This document shows, piece by piece, positions 45,470 to 53,980 of a DNA stretch of 64,000 nucleotides. How positions within the stretch are numbered: position 1 is the first letter of the stretch; the number at the start of each line of letters is the position of its first letter. Below the pieces are notes generated by a model. It saw nothing but the letters and a program-made list of their open reading frames with translations, was not told the DNA's origin and searched no databases. Source of the DNA: JAFNAG01 sp041501225 (lineage in GTDB: Bacteria; Acidobacteriota; UBA6911); the NCBI GenBank assembly GCA_041501225.1, contig JBGQNR010000004.1, forward strand, positions 20,669 through 84,668, in the 5' to 3' direction. The translations under genes were made by a program, and so were the position numbers.

Positions 45470-46612
45470 TCAGGAGCCGGGAGGCACCGAAAGGTGACGC
45501 TTGGCGACCAGCGCGGAGGGGCTCGTAGAATCAAGCTTGAGATAGGCAAACCAATGTCGGCAGGCATCCGGTTGGAGGCCGGCCTTTTCATAGCACAGCG
45601 CCAAATTGAAGTGTCCGTCCGCATGATCCGGAGATTTGGCGAGGATCGCTTGGTAGCCTGCAATCGCCTCCCCGGTCTTGCCCTGCTCTTCTTGAACCCC
45701 CGCGAGATTGAACCATGCTGCGGTCATGCCGGGCTCAATTCTTGCGGCGGAGCCAAAAAACTCTTCCGCCGCCCATAAAATCCCCATCTCGCGCATGACA
45801 TCCCCGAGATGGAAATAGGCCTGGGCAGAATCAGGGTCAAGCGCCAGGACCGCTCGAAATGCCTCGCACGCATCGGAATAGAGACCTTCCTCTTCGCAGC
45901 CGCAGCCGAGCTTTAACCACTCGTCGGCATCGTGTGCATGCGGATCGAGGGGCAACACGACGCCCCCCGCCCGCCTCCGCCCCTCAAAGTCAAAAAGCAA
46001 TTGTCCGGTGCTGGAAAAACGCACCCCGTCCAGATCGACGAGAAGCATATCCTCATTCTCTGCAAACACGCGCAGTTGCGCCAGGGGCCTTTCCAGGTCG
46101 GGAAGGATGGCTGTCAAATTGCGCAGGCTCGCGGCGATTTTCTCCGGGCGGATGCCATTGCATACTAAGTCGTGAATACGCTGGACCGAGACAAGATCCT
46201 GAAAATCATAGAATCCACTCAGGGATTGGACGAGGCTAAGATGCTCCCAACGTCGCAGCGTCTCGTGATCGATGGACATGATCCGGCATACTTCGGATGC
46301 CGAATAAGTTCTGGTTGCGGTCGCTCCTGGGGGCGTTTTGCCGATCAGTTCCAGAAATGCCGGTTCGGGCACAATTCGAATCGGGCAGCCGGCTCCCCGC
46401 AACTCCTCTGCGCGTTGCAGCTTGCGGCTGATCTGCCCGTCAGGCAGCAAGGGCCACCCTTCCACCCCAACCACCAGCATCGTGGTCCGATGCGAAACAT
46501 ACTTCGCAGGTTCGCCGCCGTTGGCGCGCACGATCCCCCAGGCATCTTTGCGCGTCATCGAAACCATTTTCCCGGTAAAAGTGATTCGAGCCTTTTCGAG
46601 TGCGACGGCCAT
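45470..46612 (-). CDS. BRCT-MerR-TPR fusion protein
   Basis: A 380-residue protein with three modules. An N-terminal BRCT-like domain (about 8-91: ITFTGKMVSMTRKDAWGIV, GGEPAKYVSHRTTMLVVG, as in NAD-dependent DNA ligase) is followed by a MerR-type winged helix (about 103-165: YSASEVCRIMSIDHETLRRWE). Then come three to four TPR units (about 230-365: LALDPDSAQAYFHLGDVMRE, and similar). A DNA-binding scaffold is implied; function is unknown. The start at 46612 (TAAGG upstream) begins the BRCT homology; 27 more codons are open upstream. It is divergent from the ferredoxin-methyltransferase gene. Confidence 0.85.
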   Translation of the reverse strand: MAVALEKARITFTGKMVSMTRKDAWGIVRANGGEPAKYVSHRTTMLVVGVEGWPLLPDGQISRKLQRAEELRGAGCPIRIVPEPAFLELIGKTPPGATATRTYSASEVCRIMSIDHETLRRWEHLSLVQSLSGFYDFQDLVSVQRIHDLVCNGIRPEKIAASLRNLTAILPDLERPLAQLRVFAENEDMLLVDLDGVRFSSTGQLLFDFEGRRRAGGVVLPLDPHAHDADEWLKLGCGCEEEGLYSDACEAFRAVLALDPDSAQAYFHLGDVMREMGILWAAEEFFGSAARIEPGMTAAWFNLAGVQEEQGKTGEAIAGYQAILAKSPDHADGHFNLALCYEKAGLQPDACRHWFAYLKLDSTSPSALVAKRHLSVPPGS

Positions 46613-46938
46613 GTAGTACCTTACTTGGGACCAGGTTCGTGTGAAAAGCACCGTCCGAACACAGTCCGTGAGGAATGCAATGGCCTTGAGCATCGGGGCA
46701 GCAGCTCAACTCTTTCACAAGCTCAGTAGTGCTGAAGTAAGACGGGGCCGATGCTCCCCTTCCGGGCTTAAACTCGCCGGATCAGAACCTCATAAAAAAG
46801 ACGGTATCCCTACCCAAGGTGTAAAACAACAAAAAAGTCGGAGCGCACCAAATGGCTGAAACAAGGTACTCTTCAGCGAAACGCGATGACAGCGGGACCG
46901 AGAGGCCGCGATCTTTCTGACCAGGAAAAGGAGAGAAG
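46613..46938. other. divergent gap between BRCT-MerR-TPR and ferredoxin-methyltransferase genes
   Basis: About 326 bases without a supported gene. A perfect 9-bp inverted repeat GAGCATCGG (46688-46696) / CCGATGCTC (46748-46756) is present; its separation of 51 nt would fit either a hairpin or two regulator sites. Confidence 0.45.
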
Positions 46939-48300
46939 ATGGAGCCATTTCTTTATCACGTGTTTGTCTGCGATCAAGTCAGGCCCGAGGGTGTTCCCAG
47001 CTGCACCGCCTGTGGGTCCGGAGCGGTTATCGAGATGCTGCGCAGGGAGATCGCTTCTCAGGGAATGATCGATGAAGTCCAACTCACTACCTGCGGCTCG
47101 CTGGGGCTTTGCGAACATGGTCCCAACATGGTCGTGTACCCGGATGGAGTCTGGTATAGCGGCGTCGTCCCGCAGGACGTATCGGAAATCGTCCGCTCTC
47201 ATTTCAAGGAAGGGATCCCCGTGGAACGCCTGATGCGCAGTGAAACTTCGGTGCTGCGGGCCGAGATCCTCGCGAACCGTGGAAAAAGGGAGGCGGCCAT
47301 GCGCTCCCGTGAAGCGTCCGGCGCCCTCCCTGACGAGTTGCTCCAGATCATTCGCGGCTTTCAGGAAAGCCGCGCCTTGTTGAGCGCAATTGAACTCGAC
47401 CTGTTTTCAGCAGTCGGAGCCGGAGCCTCAGCCCAGTCCGTTGCTGCCGGGTGCAAAACCAATGCACGAGCCACGGAAATGCTGCTCAATGCCCTGGCGG
47501 CCATGGGTCTGCTGATCAAGAGGGATGAAATTTTCTATAATACCAAGGCAGGCGCCCGCTACCTGGCCTCCCCGTCTTCGGATAATGCCCGCGAGGGCTT
47601 GATGCACATGGTCCATCTTTGGCCGCGCTGGTCTACCCTGACCGATTGCGTTCGATCCGGCACCTCAATCCTGGCGCGTGAGGACGGTGAGCGGGATGAG
47701 GATTGGACGCGCGCCTTCATCGCTGCCATGGATCGCAACGCAGCCGAGCGGATACCTCACGCTGTCCGTGCCGTGGACTTGGCAGGCGTGCGTCGTATGT
47801 TGGATCTGGGCGGGGGATCCGGAGCCTATGCGATAGCCTTCGCCCGCGCAGCCAAAGATCTCCAGGTGGAGATTCTGGACCTGGCGGAGGTTGTGCCCAT
47901 CACGGAGAAGTACATCGCCACCGCCGGCTTGTCGAGTCGCATCCGCACGCGTCCGGGCAATCTGCGCACCGGCGTGCTCGGTAAAGGCTTAGATCTTGTT
48001 TGGGTTTCGGCGATTTGCCACATGCTCGATACTGGAGAGAACCGCGATCTGTTCAAGCGCTGCCGCGAAGCACTCGCTCTGCATGGGCGCCTGGTTGTGC
48101 AGGACTTCATCTTGGCACCGGACAAAACCACACCAAGATCTGCGGCCCTGTTCGCGCTCAACATGCTGGTGGGCACCAAAACCGGCAGCAGCTACAGTGT
48201 GGATGAATACACCGCTTGGATGAAGGAAGCGGATTTCCAGGATGTGAAGCAGGTCAGGCTGCCCGGGCCGACAAGCCTGATGATCGGATTCCGACGCTAG
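46939..48300 (+). CDS. thioredoxin-like 2Fe-2S ferredoxin fused to O-methyltransferase
   Basis: A 453-residue fusion. Residues 1-85 look like a thioredoxin-fold 2Fe-2S ferredoxin: CDQVRPEGVPSC, then TTCGSLGLCEHGPNMVVYP and DGVWY. Cys are at 11, 22, 25, 52 and 58; the usual last pair C-x3-C reads S54-x3-C58 here, with Cys52 nearby, so ligation may be shifted. Residues about 105-200 are a winged-helix dimerisation domain and 260-453 a class I methyltransferase (RMLDLGGGSGAYAIAFA, VSAICHMLDTGEN). AAGGAG precedes ATG 46939. Substrate unknown. Confidence 0.85.
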   Translation: MEPFLYHVFVCDQVRPEGVPSCTACGSGAVIEMLRREIASQGMIDEVQLTTCGSLGLCEHGPNMVVYPDGVWYSGVVPQDVSEIVRSHFKEGIPVERLMRSETSVLRAEILANRGKREAAMRSREASGALPDELLQIIRGFQESRALLSAIELDLFSAVGAGASAQSVAAGCKTNARATEMLLNALAAMGLLIKRDEIFYNTKAGARYLASPSSDNAREGLMHMVHLWPRWSTLTDCVRSGTSILAREDGERDEDWTRAFIAAMDRNAAERIPHAVRAVDLAGVRRMLDLGGGSGAYAIAFARAAKDLQVEILDLAEVVPITEKYIATAGLSSRIRTRPGNLRTGVLGKGLDLVWVSAICHMLDTGENRDLFKRCREALALHGRLVVQDFILAPDKTTPRSAALFALNMLVGTKTGSSYSVDEYTAWMKEADFQDVKQVRLPGPTSLMIGFRR

Positions 48301-48397
48301 AAGCCTGTCCGAGGTTTTGAATAGTCGGGGTTTTTGTGCAGGCTTCGGCTACAATCGTTGGAGACCGAAGCTTCTCTTCACGCAGCCGGAGGATTTG

Positions 48398-50086
48398 ATG
48401 CCAAAAAAAGTGGCCTTTCTTCTCACCCTGGCGGTATGTACGACCATGTCGTCCGCTTCCCTGACGGCATGCAAGGCATTCCCGCGTGCCGAGCGCGTCT
48501 TTTTCAACGGGCACATCGTCACGATGAACCGTTCATTGCCGGAAGCTCAAGCCTTCGCCGTGGACAACGGAAGGATCGTGGCGGTGGGGACGAATGAGAA
48601 GATCATGCATGTCTATCCAGAGATCGTTCCGATCGACCTGCATCGGCGAACCGTCCTGCCGGGAATCGTGGAATCCCACGTCCACCTTCTCAGCCTCGGC
48701 CAAAGTTTCATCGAACTCAACATCGAAGGAGTCGATACCCCTGACGAGGCAGTCGAAATGGTCAGGCGGCGCGCAGCGCGCACGCCGGCCGGAGAGTGGA
48801 TCACAGGTTGGGGTTGGGATGAAGGAGCATGGGCTAAGGCCTACCCGACGAACGAAAAACTGAGCCAGGCGGCGCCGGACAATCCGGTATGGCTCAGGGG
48901 TTTGCACGGCTTTGCCGGCTGGGCGAACGCAAAGGCGATGGAGATTTCGGGCGTCACACGCGACACTCCCAATCCCGGGAAGGGAGAGATTCTCAAGGAT
49001 CCCAGGACCGGCAAACCGACCGGCATCCTTAAGAACGAAGCGCAAGGGCTGATCACTGCTCACATTCCGCCCTTATCCCCCGCGCTGATAGAAAAGGCCC
49101 TGACGATGGCGGGAGAGGAATGCCTGAGTTATGGCCTGACGACGGTTCATGACGCAAATGTGTCGAAGCCCGTGCTCGAGGTGCTCCGGTCCCTTGCAGC
49201 GAAAGGGCGGCTTAAGACCAGAATTTATGCCATGCTCGATGCGACCGACAAAGATCTTATTGAGCCCTTTCTTCAGCATGGGCCCGCCATCGATCCTGAC
49301 GGCTGGCTGACAGTGCGCTGCATCAAGATCTTCGCCGACGGAGCGCTCGGCTCGCGGGGCGCGGCTCTGTTTGAGCCCTACTCGGATGCTCCGGAAACGC
49401 GCGGCGACCTGACCACCTCACAAGAGGAAATCCACAGGCTGACGGCCCGGGCATTGAAGGCGGGCATGCAGGTAGCGGTCCACGCTATCGGCGATCGAGC
49501 CAACCGGATCACCCTGGACGCCTATGAAGCGGCACTCAGAGAGACACCGGAGGCGAAGGACCCCAGATTGCGCATCGAACATGCCCAGGTTGTCGCATTA
49601 CAGGACATCCCGAGATTCAAGGCACTGGGGATCCTGTCCAGCATGCAACCGCCGCACTGCACCTCGGATATGCCATGGGCGGAAAACCGTGTGGGCCCGG
49701 AGCGCATCCAAGGGGCCTATGCGTGGCGGCTGTTTCTGAACGCCTCCGTTCGCGTGCCGCTCAACTCGGACTTTCCAGGGGAAACACCCAATCCGTTCTG
49801 GGGCATGTTTGCCGCCGAGACCCGGCAGTCAACTGACGGCAAGCCTGAAGGCGGCTGGCATGCCGATCAATGCCTCACGAGATCCGAGGTGCTGCGCGCC
49901 TACACCGTTGAATCCGCTTTCGCAGGATTCGAGGAGAATACCAGCGGCCAGATCGCACCGGGGATGTTGGCCGATTTCATCGTGATCTCAGGCGACATTC
50001 TGAACATGCCGTCGAAGGCGCTGCTGACACTCAAAGTGGAACAAACCTACGTCGGAGGCAGTCTGGTTTACAGCAGGCGCAGGTAA
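48398..50086 (+). CDS. YtcJ-type amidohydrolase, predicted lipoprotein
   Basis: A 562-residue metal-dependent hydrolase of the amidohydrolase superfamily. HxH equivalent is VESHVHLLS; later motifs are KIFADGALGSRGA, VAVHAIGDRAN, RIEHAQVV and NSDFPGETPNPFWGM. The N-terminus is a signal sequence ending in the lipobox LTAC (Cys near residue 25), so it is probably membrane-anchored in the envelope. GGAGG precedes ATG 48398. Substrates of this family are varied amides and formamides; none can be assigned. Confidence 0.9.
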   Translation: MPKKVAFLLTLAVCTTMSSASLTACKAFPRAERVFFNGHIVTMNRSLPEAQAFAVDNGRIVAVGTNEKIMHVYPEIVPIDLHRRTVLPGIVESHVHLLSLGQSFIELNIEGVDTPDEAVEMVRRRAARTPAGEWITGWGWDEGAWAKAYPTNEKLSQAAPDNPVWLRGLHGFAGWANAKAMEISGVTRDTPNPGKGEILKDPRTGKPTGILKNEAQGLITAHIPPLSPALIEKALTMAGEECLSYGLTTVHDANVSKPVLEVLRSLAAKGRLKTRIYAMLDATDKDLIEPFLQHGPAIDPDGWLTVRCIKIFADGALGSRGAALFEPYSDAPETRGDLTTSQEEIHRLTARALKAGMQVAVHAIGDRANRITLDAYEAALRETPEAKDPRLRIEHAQVVALQDIPRFKALGILSSMQPPHCTSDMPWAENRVGPERIQGAYAWRLFLNASVRVPLNSDFPGETPNPFWGMFAAETRQSTDGKPEGGWHADQCLTRSEVLRAYTVESAFAGFEENTSGQIAPGMLADFIVISGDILNMPSKALLTLKVEQTYVGGSLVYSRRR

Positions 50087-50104
50087 CGTGAGTCGGGGAC
50101 AGGT

Positions 50105-50355
50105 CCGAATGGCACTTAGTTAAGCTTCAGCGAACGAAGTCAGGCAGGACAATGACCCTGAAAGGGTCAAACAGTGAAAGCCCAGGGCGCAAGCCCTGGG
50201 GAAATGGTGCAGTCCGAGTAAAGCCCTGTAAGGGCGGCACAGGCTGTTTCGCCCCTGCAGGGCTCTTTCACTCTTTGTTTCCGTATCCCCAGGGCTTGAG
50301 CCCTGGGCTGGCGCTGTTGAACCCCTTCGGGGTTCCTTAACTATGTGCCATTCGG
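50105..50355. repeat. 20-bp inverted repeat bracketing composite repeat copy 2
   Basis: Outer arms 50105-50124 and 50336-50355 (CCGAATGGCACTTAGTTAAG type) match at 19 of 20 positions as reverse complements. Each is flanked outside by a self-complementary GGGACAGGTCC word. They bracket the composite repeat exactly, giving the look of a short non-autonomous mobile unit. Confidence 0.8.
50155..50335. repeat. composite triple-hairpin repeat, copy 2
   Basis: It carries the same three modules as 18482-18680: CCCTGAAAGGG-type and GCCCTGTAAGGGC / GCCCCTGCAGGGC variants, two CCCAGGGC-N-GCCCTGGG hairpins (about 50185-50205 and 50287-50308), and ACCCCTTCGGGGTT (about 50321-50334). Module order and spacing differ from copy 1. 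Confidence 0.85.
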
Positions 50356-50408
50356 GACAGGTCCCGAATAAGGCAAAACCCATGAGAGCTGAGGACTGAG
50401 AATTCGTT

Positions 50409-50846
50409 ATGAAGATCGCGCTGGCTTCAGATCACGCCGGTTTTCTCTACAAGGAAAAGATCCGCGAGTGGCTCAATGCCCGAGGGCACAAGGTAGTGGA
50501 CTTCGGCACAGTTTCGGAAGATCCCGTGGATTACCCGCTCTTTATCCGGCCCGCTGCCGAGGCGGTTGCGCGGGGCGCGTGCGAGCGCGGCATCGTGCTG
50601 GGAGGTTCGGGAAACGGGGAAGCTATCGTCGCAAACCGCCTTCCTGGCATCCGCTGCGCGGTGTGCTGGAACACGGAGAGCGCACAACTGGCCCGCAGAC
50701 ACAATAACGCAAATGTCATCTCGCTGGGTCAACGCATGATGCCCCTGCAGACTGCGCTCGAGATCGTGCGCATCTTTCTGCAGGAGCCCTTTGATGGCGG
50801 GCGCCATCTCAGAAGGATCGAGCTGATCGACCAAACGCCGGATTAG
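50409..50846 (+). CDS. rpiB: ribose-5-phosphate isomerase B
   Basis: Interconverts ribose-5-P and ribulose-5-P. It has 145 residues: ALASDHAGF at the N-terminus, DFGT and DYPLF, GIVLGGSGNGEAIVANRLPGIR and HNNANVISLGQRM. It is convergent with the E1 gene; the two coding regions overlap tail to tail by four bases. Confidence 0.94.
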   Translation: MKIALASDHAGFLYKEKIREWLNARGHKVVDFGTVSEDPVDYPLFIRPAAEAVARGACERGIVLGGSGNGEAIVANRLPGIRCAVCWNTESAQLARRHNNANVISLGQRMMPLQTALEIVRIFLQEPFDGGRHLRRIELIDQTPD

Positions 50847-53245
50847 CGATTGAACAGAGGATAGCGCCGCGGATCCGCTTCGTGCATGAGTCCGTAGACG
50901 GCCTCGAAAATCTGCTCCCGATTCGGCTTGGAGAAATAATCGCCGTCGGAGCCGTAAGGCGGACGATGCTCGCGCGCCGGAAGCGTGCGCGGCGCCGCAT
51001 CGAGCCATTCATAGCCGCCCCTTTGTTCGAGCGTCTGCTGCATCATATAGGCCGTCGCCCCGCCAGGCACATCCTCATCCACGAAGAGCACGCGATTGGT
51101 CTTCTTGAGCGATTCCACGATCACCCCGGGAAGATCAAATGGCATCAGCGTTCGGACATCGATCAGTTCCGCCTCAATGCCGACACCGCTCAGCATGCCC
51201 GCTGCCTCCTCCGCAATCGGGCAGCAAGCGCCGTAGGTCACGACGGTGACATCCTTGCCGACCCGGATCACCTCGGGCACTCCGAGCGGAATCGTGAATT
51301 CACCGATATTGTCCGGCAAGGGCGCTTTGCGTCGATAGGCGTTCAGTACTTCGACGATCAGCGCCGCGTCATCCGAACGCAGCACGGTGTTGTAGAATCC
51401 GGCGGCCTGTGTCGAGTCCCGCGGCACACAGATATAGATGCCGCGCAGCAGGCCGAGCAAGCCGGACATGGGAGAGCCGGAATGCCAGATACCCTCCAGC
51501 CTGTGCCCACGGGTCCGAATGATCACCGGCGCCTTCTGCCCGCCGCACGTGCGCCAACGCAAGGTTGCCAGATCATCCGACATGATCTGCAGAGCATAGA
51601 GGACATAGTCCAGGTATTGGATTTCCGCGATCGGCCTGAGGCCCCGCATGGCCATGCCAATGGCCTGCCCCAGGATCGTCGCTTCGCGAATCCCCGTATC
51701 CGTGATGCGCAGTGCGCCGTACTTCTTCTGCAGGCGGGCAAAGGCCTGATTGACATCCCCCAGTTGGCCGACATCTTCGCCCATGGCGACCAGCTGCGGA
51801 TAACGGGTGAAGGCGGCGTCAAAGCAGGCATTCAGGATCTCGAATCCCTGCAGCATGGGCGCACCTTCTGAATAGACCGCACGAACCTCCGGCACTTTGA
51901 GAGCGGATTCTTTTGACTCGCTGTAGAGGTCGGATCCGTAACGCCGTTTATTCTCCTCCTCCTTCTGCAGCTTCCACTGGACCAGCCTGCGCTGTGCTGG
52001 AACCTCCTCGGCTCGTACTTCGATGAGCGCTTCCTCGGCAGCAGCCATCAGGTCACGCCGCAATACATACTGTTTCCCAGCCAATGCTGCGGAAATGCGC
52101 GCTAACTCTGCGGTACGCCCCGAGTTCTGCTCCAAGTTGCGCGTGAGCGCAAGGAGCTGATCCCGCTCCGCCTCGATCGGCTGCCGGAATGCTTCCCAGG
52201 CACGGTCACGCGCTGCAATCACGGACTTTTTTTCTTCCTCCTCCACATCCTCAATTTCGCGCTCCGAGGCCAATCCTGCCCCGATCATCCAAGCCCTCAT
52301 CCTTGGGATGCAGTCAAATCCCTTTTCCCATTCCAGCCTTTCGGGCGACTTATAGCGCTGCTGGCTCCCGGAGGTTGAGTGCCCTAGCGGCTGCGTCAGC
52401 TCGGTCACGTGAATCACAACCGGGACGTGGTCCCGTCGCACCGATTCCTCGGCCGCCAGGTAGGTTTCGCACAATTGCGGATAGTTCCAGCCCGCAACCG
52501 CGTAAAGATCCAGACCGGATTTCTCTCCCGGCCGCCGCTGAAAGCCTTCCAGGATGCGATAAATGTCTCCCAGCGTCATCTGAAACTGATTGGGCACCGA
52601 GATGCCATAGCCATCATCCCAGATCGACAGCAGCATTGGCACCTGCAGCACTCCGGCGGCATTGACCGCCTCCCAGAAGATTCCTTCCGCGCAGCTGGCG
52701 TTTCCGATCGTGCCGAAGGCGATTTCGTTGCCGTAGTCCGAAAAACCCGCGTCTGCCAGATCCTTCAAATCCTCCTGGCGCCGGTACAGGACCGAAGCAT
52801 AGGCCAGACCTAGAAGTCGGGGCATCTGAGCACCAGTGGGAGAGACATCGGCAGAGGAATTGCAGGTGGCTCGAAGGTCCCGCCAACTCCCGTCGGCATT
52901 GAGCAGCCTCGTCGCGAAGTGCCCGGTCATGGGGCGGCCGCCGGAGACTGCTTCTCCCGGAAGCTCGGCGTTGGCATAGAGCTGCGCGAAGTACTCCTCC
53001 ACCGTCAGCATATCCAGGGCAAACATCATCGTCTGGTCACGGTAGTATCCTGCCCTGAAATCGCCTTTGCGGAATGCATGGGCCAGCGCCACCTGGGGAA
53101 CTTCCTTGCCGGCGCCGAAAATACCGAATTTGGCTTTACCGGACAGGACTTCCCGATGAGCGACCGTGCTGGCCTGGCGGCTCAGGAAAGCCAGGCGGTA
53201 ATCATGCAAAACAGTATCGCTGGAGAACTTCAGTCGCGTATTCAT
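50843..53245 (-). CDS. 2-oxoacid dehydrogenase E1 component, alpha and beta fused
   Basis: An 800-residue thiamine-diphosphate enzyme joining E1-alpha (about 1-390; GNASCAEGIFWEAVNAAGV and WDDGYGISVPNQF) and E1-beta (about 455-800; YPQLVAMGEDVGQLGDVNQ, ALRITDTGIREATILGQAIG). It decarboxylates a 2-oxoacid, probably a branched-chain one, and passes the acyl group to a lipoyl E2. The E2 and E3 genes are not nearby. The fused form is known in Bacteroidota and Acidobacteriota. A linker of about 60 residues joins the halves. Confidence 0.92.
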   Translation of the reverse strand: MNTRLKFSSDTVLHDYRLAFLSRQASTVAHREVLSGKAKFGIFGAGKEVPQVALAHAFRKGDFRAGYYRDQTMMFALDMLTVEEYFAQLYANAELPGEAVSGGRPMTGHFATRLLNADGSWRDLRATCNSSADVSPTGAQMPRLLGLAYASVLYRRQEDLKDLADAGFSDYGNEIAFGTIGNASCAEGIFWEAVNAAGVLQVPMLLSIWDDGYGISVPNQFQMTLGDIYRILEGFQRRPGEKSGLDLYAVAGWNYPQLCETYLAAEESVRRDHVPVVIHVTELTQPLGHSTSGSQQRYKSPERLEWEKGFDCIPRMRAWMIGAGLASEREIEDVEEEEKKSVIAARDRAWEAFRQPIEAERDQLLALTRNLEQNSGRTAELARISAALAGKQYVLRRDLMAAAEEALIEVRAEEVPAQRRLVQWKLQKEEENKRRYGSDLYSESKESALKVPEVRAVYSEGAPMLQGFEILNACFDAAFTRYPQLVAMGEDVGQLGDVNQAFARLQKKYGALRITDTGIREATILGQAIGMAMRGLRPIAEIQYLDYVLYALQIMSDDLATLRWRTCGGQKAPVIIRTRGHRLEGIWHSGSPMSGLLGLLRGIYICVPRDSTQAAGFYNTVLRSDDAALIVEVLNAYRRKAPLPDNIGEFTIPLGVPEVIRVGKDVTVVTYGACCPIAEEAAGMLSGVGIEAELIDVRTLMPFDLPGVIVESLKKTNRVLFVDEDVPGGATAYMMQQTLEQRGGYEWLDAAPRTLPAREHRPPYGSDGDYFSKPNREQIFEAVYGLMHEADPRRYPLFNR

Positions 53246-53369
53246 CGCTAAAAGCTAGCATAAACTGTGAAGTGCGCAAAATACCTGAAAGGAAGAAAAT
53301 GAGGCTGTTCGACGGCTCTCTCCAAGAATTTGATGCACTCTGCAAGTCTGGCAGTTATTGTATAGGCAG

Positions 53370-53954
53370 ATGCGCATCCTTATCGTTCTTGCTCATCCTA
53401 AGTCAGATTCCTTCAACGCCGCCATGTGTGCCGCACTTTGTGAAGGTCTGCGCGCCGCCGGCCATGAAATCGAGATCGCGGATCTGAATGCCGAAGGATT
53501 TAATCCTGTATTGCGGGGGCCTGAACTTGATAAGTTTGGCACCGGTCCCCCGCTCGAGGATGTGGTCTGCTATCAGCAGCGCCTCCTGAGGGCGGATGCC
53601 CTGGCGTTCGTCTTTCCGGTCTGGTGGTTCGGTCTCCCCGCCATCCTTAAAGGATTTGTCGATCGTGTCCTTCAGGAGGGATTTGCCTTTTGTTTTACGG
53701 AAAACGGCAAGGTTCGTGGCCTGCTGCCCCATAAAAAGGCACTGGTCATCGCCACAGCCGGCGCGAGCGCAGCGCTCTACCGGCTGTTCCGTTTCGGCAG
53801 GCCGCTCGAAAAGACTTTTGGCGAGTGGACCCTCAAAATGTGCGGCATCCGCGCCGTCCGGCACGTGCTCCTGCACGACGTGGTCAATATCGACTCTGCC
53901 GCGCGCGCGCGCTACCTAAAAAAGGTGCGGCAGCTGGGCTTCCGATATTTTTGA
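53370..53954 (+). CDS. NAD(P)H-dependent oxidoreductase, flavodoxin-like fold
   Basis: A 194-residue NQO/KefF-type flavoprotein. MRILIVLAHPKSDSFNAAMC forms the FMN/FAD phosphate loop, and ALAFVFPVWWFGLPAILKGFVDRV is the family signature near residue 75-98. It probably reduces quinones or xenobiotics with two electrons. ATG 53370 is chosen over an in-frame TTG four codons upstream. Confidence 0.9.
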   Translation: MRILIVLAHPKSDSFNAAMCAALCEGLRAAGHEIEIADLNAEGFNPVLRGPELDKFGTGPPLEDVVCYQQRLLRADALAFVFPVWWFGLPAILKGFVDRVLQEGFAFCFTENGKVRGLLPHKKALVIATAGASAALYRLFRFGRPLEKTFGEWTLKMCGIRAVRHVLLHDVVNIDSAARARYLKKVRQLGFRYF

Positions 53955-53980
53955 GTTGAGCGCACCTCGCCGGGTGGCGA

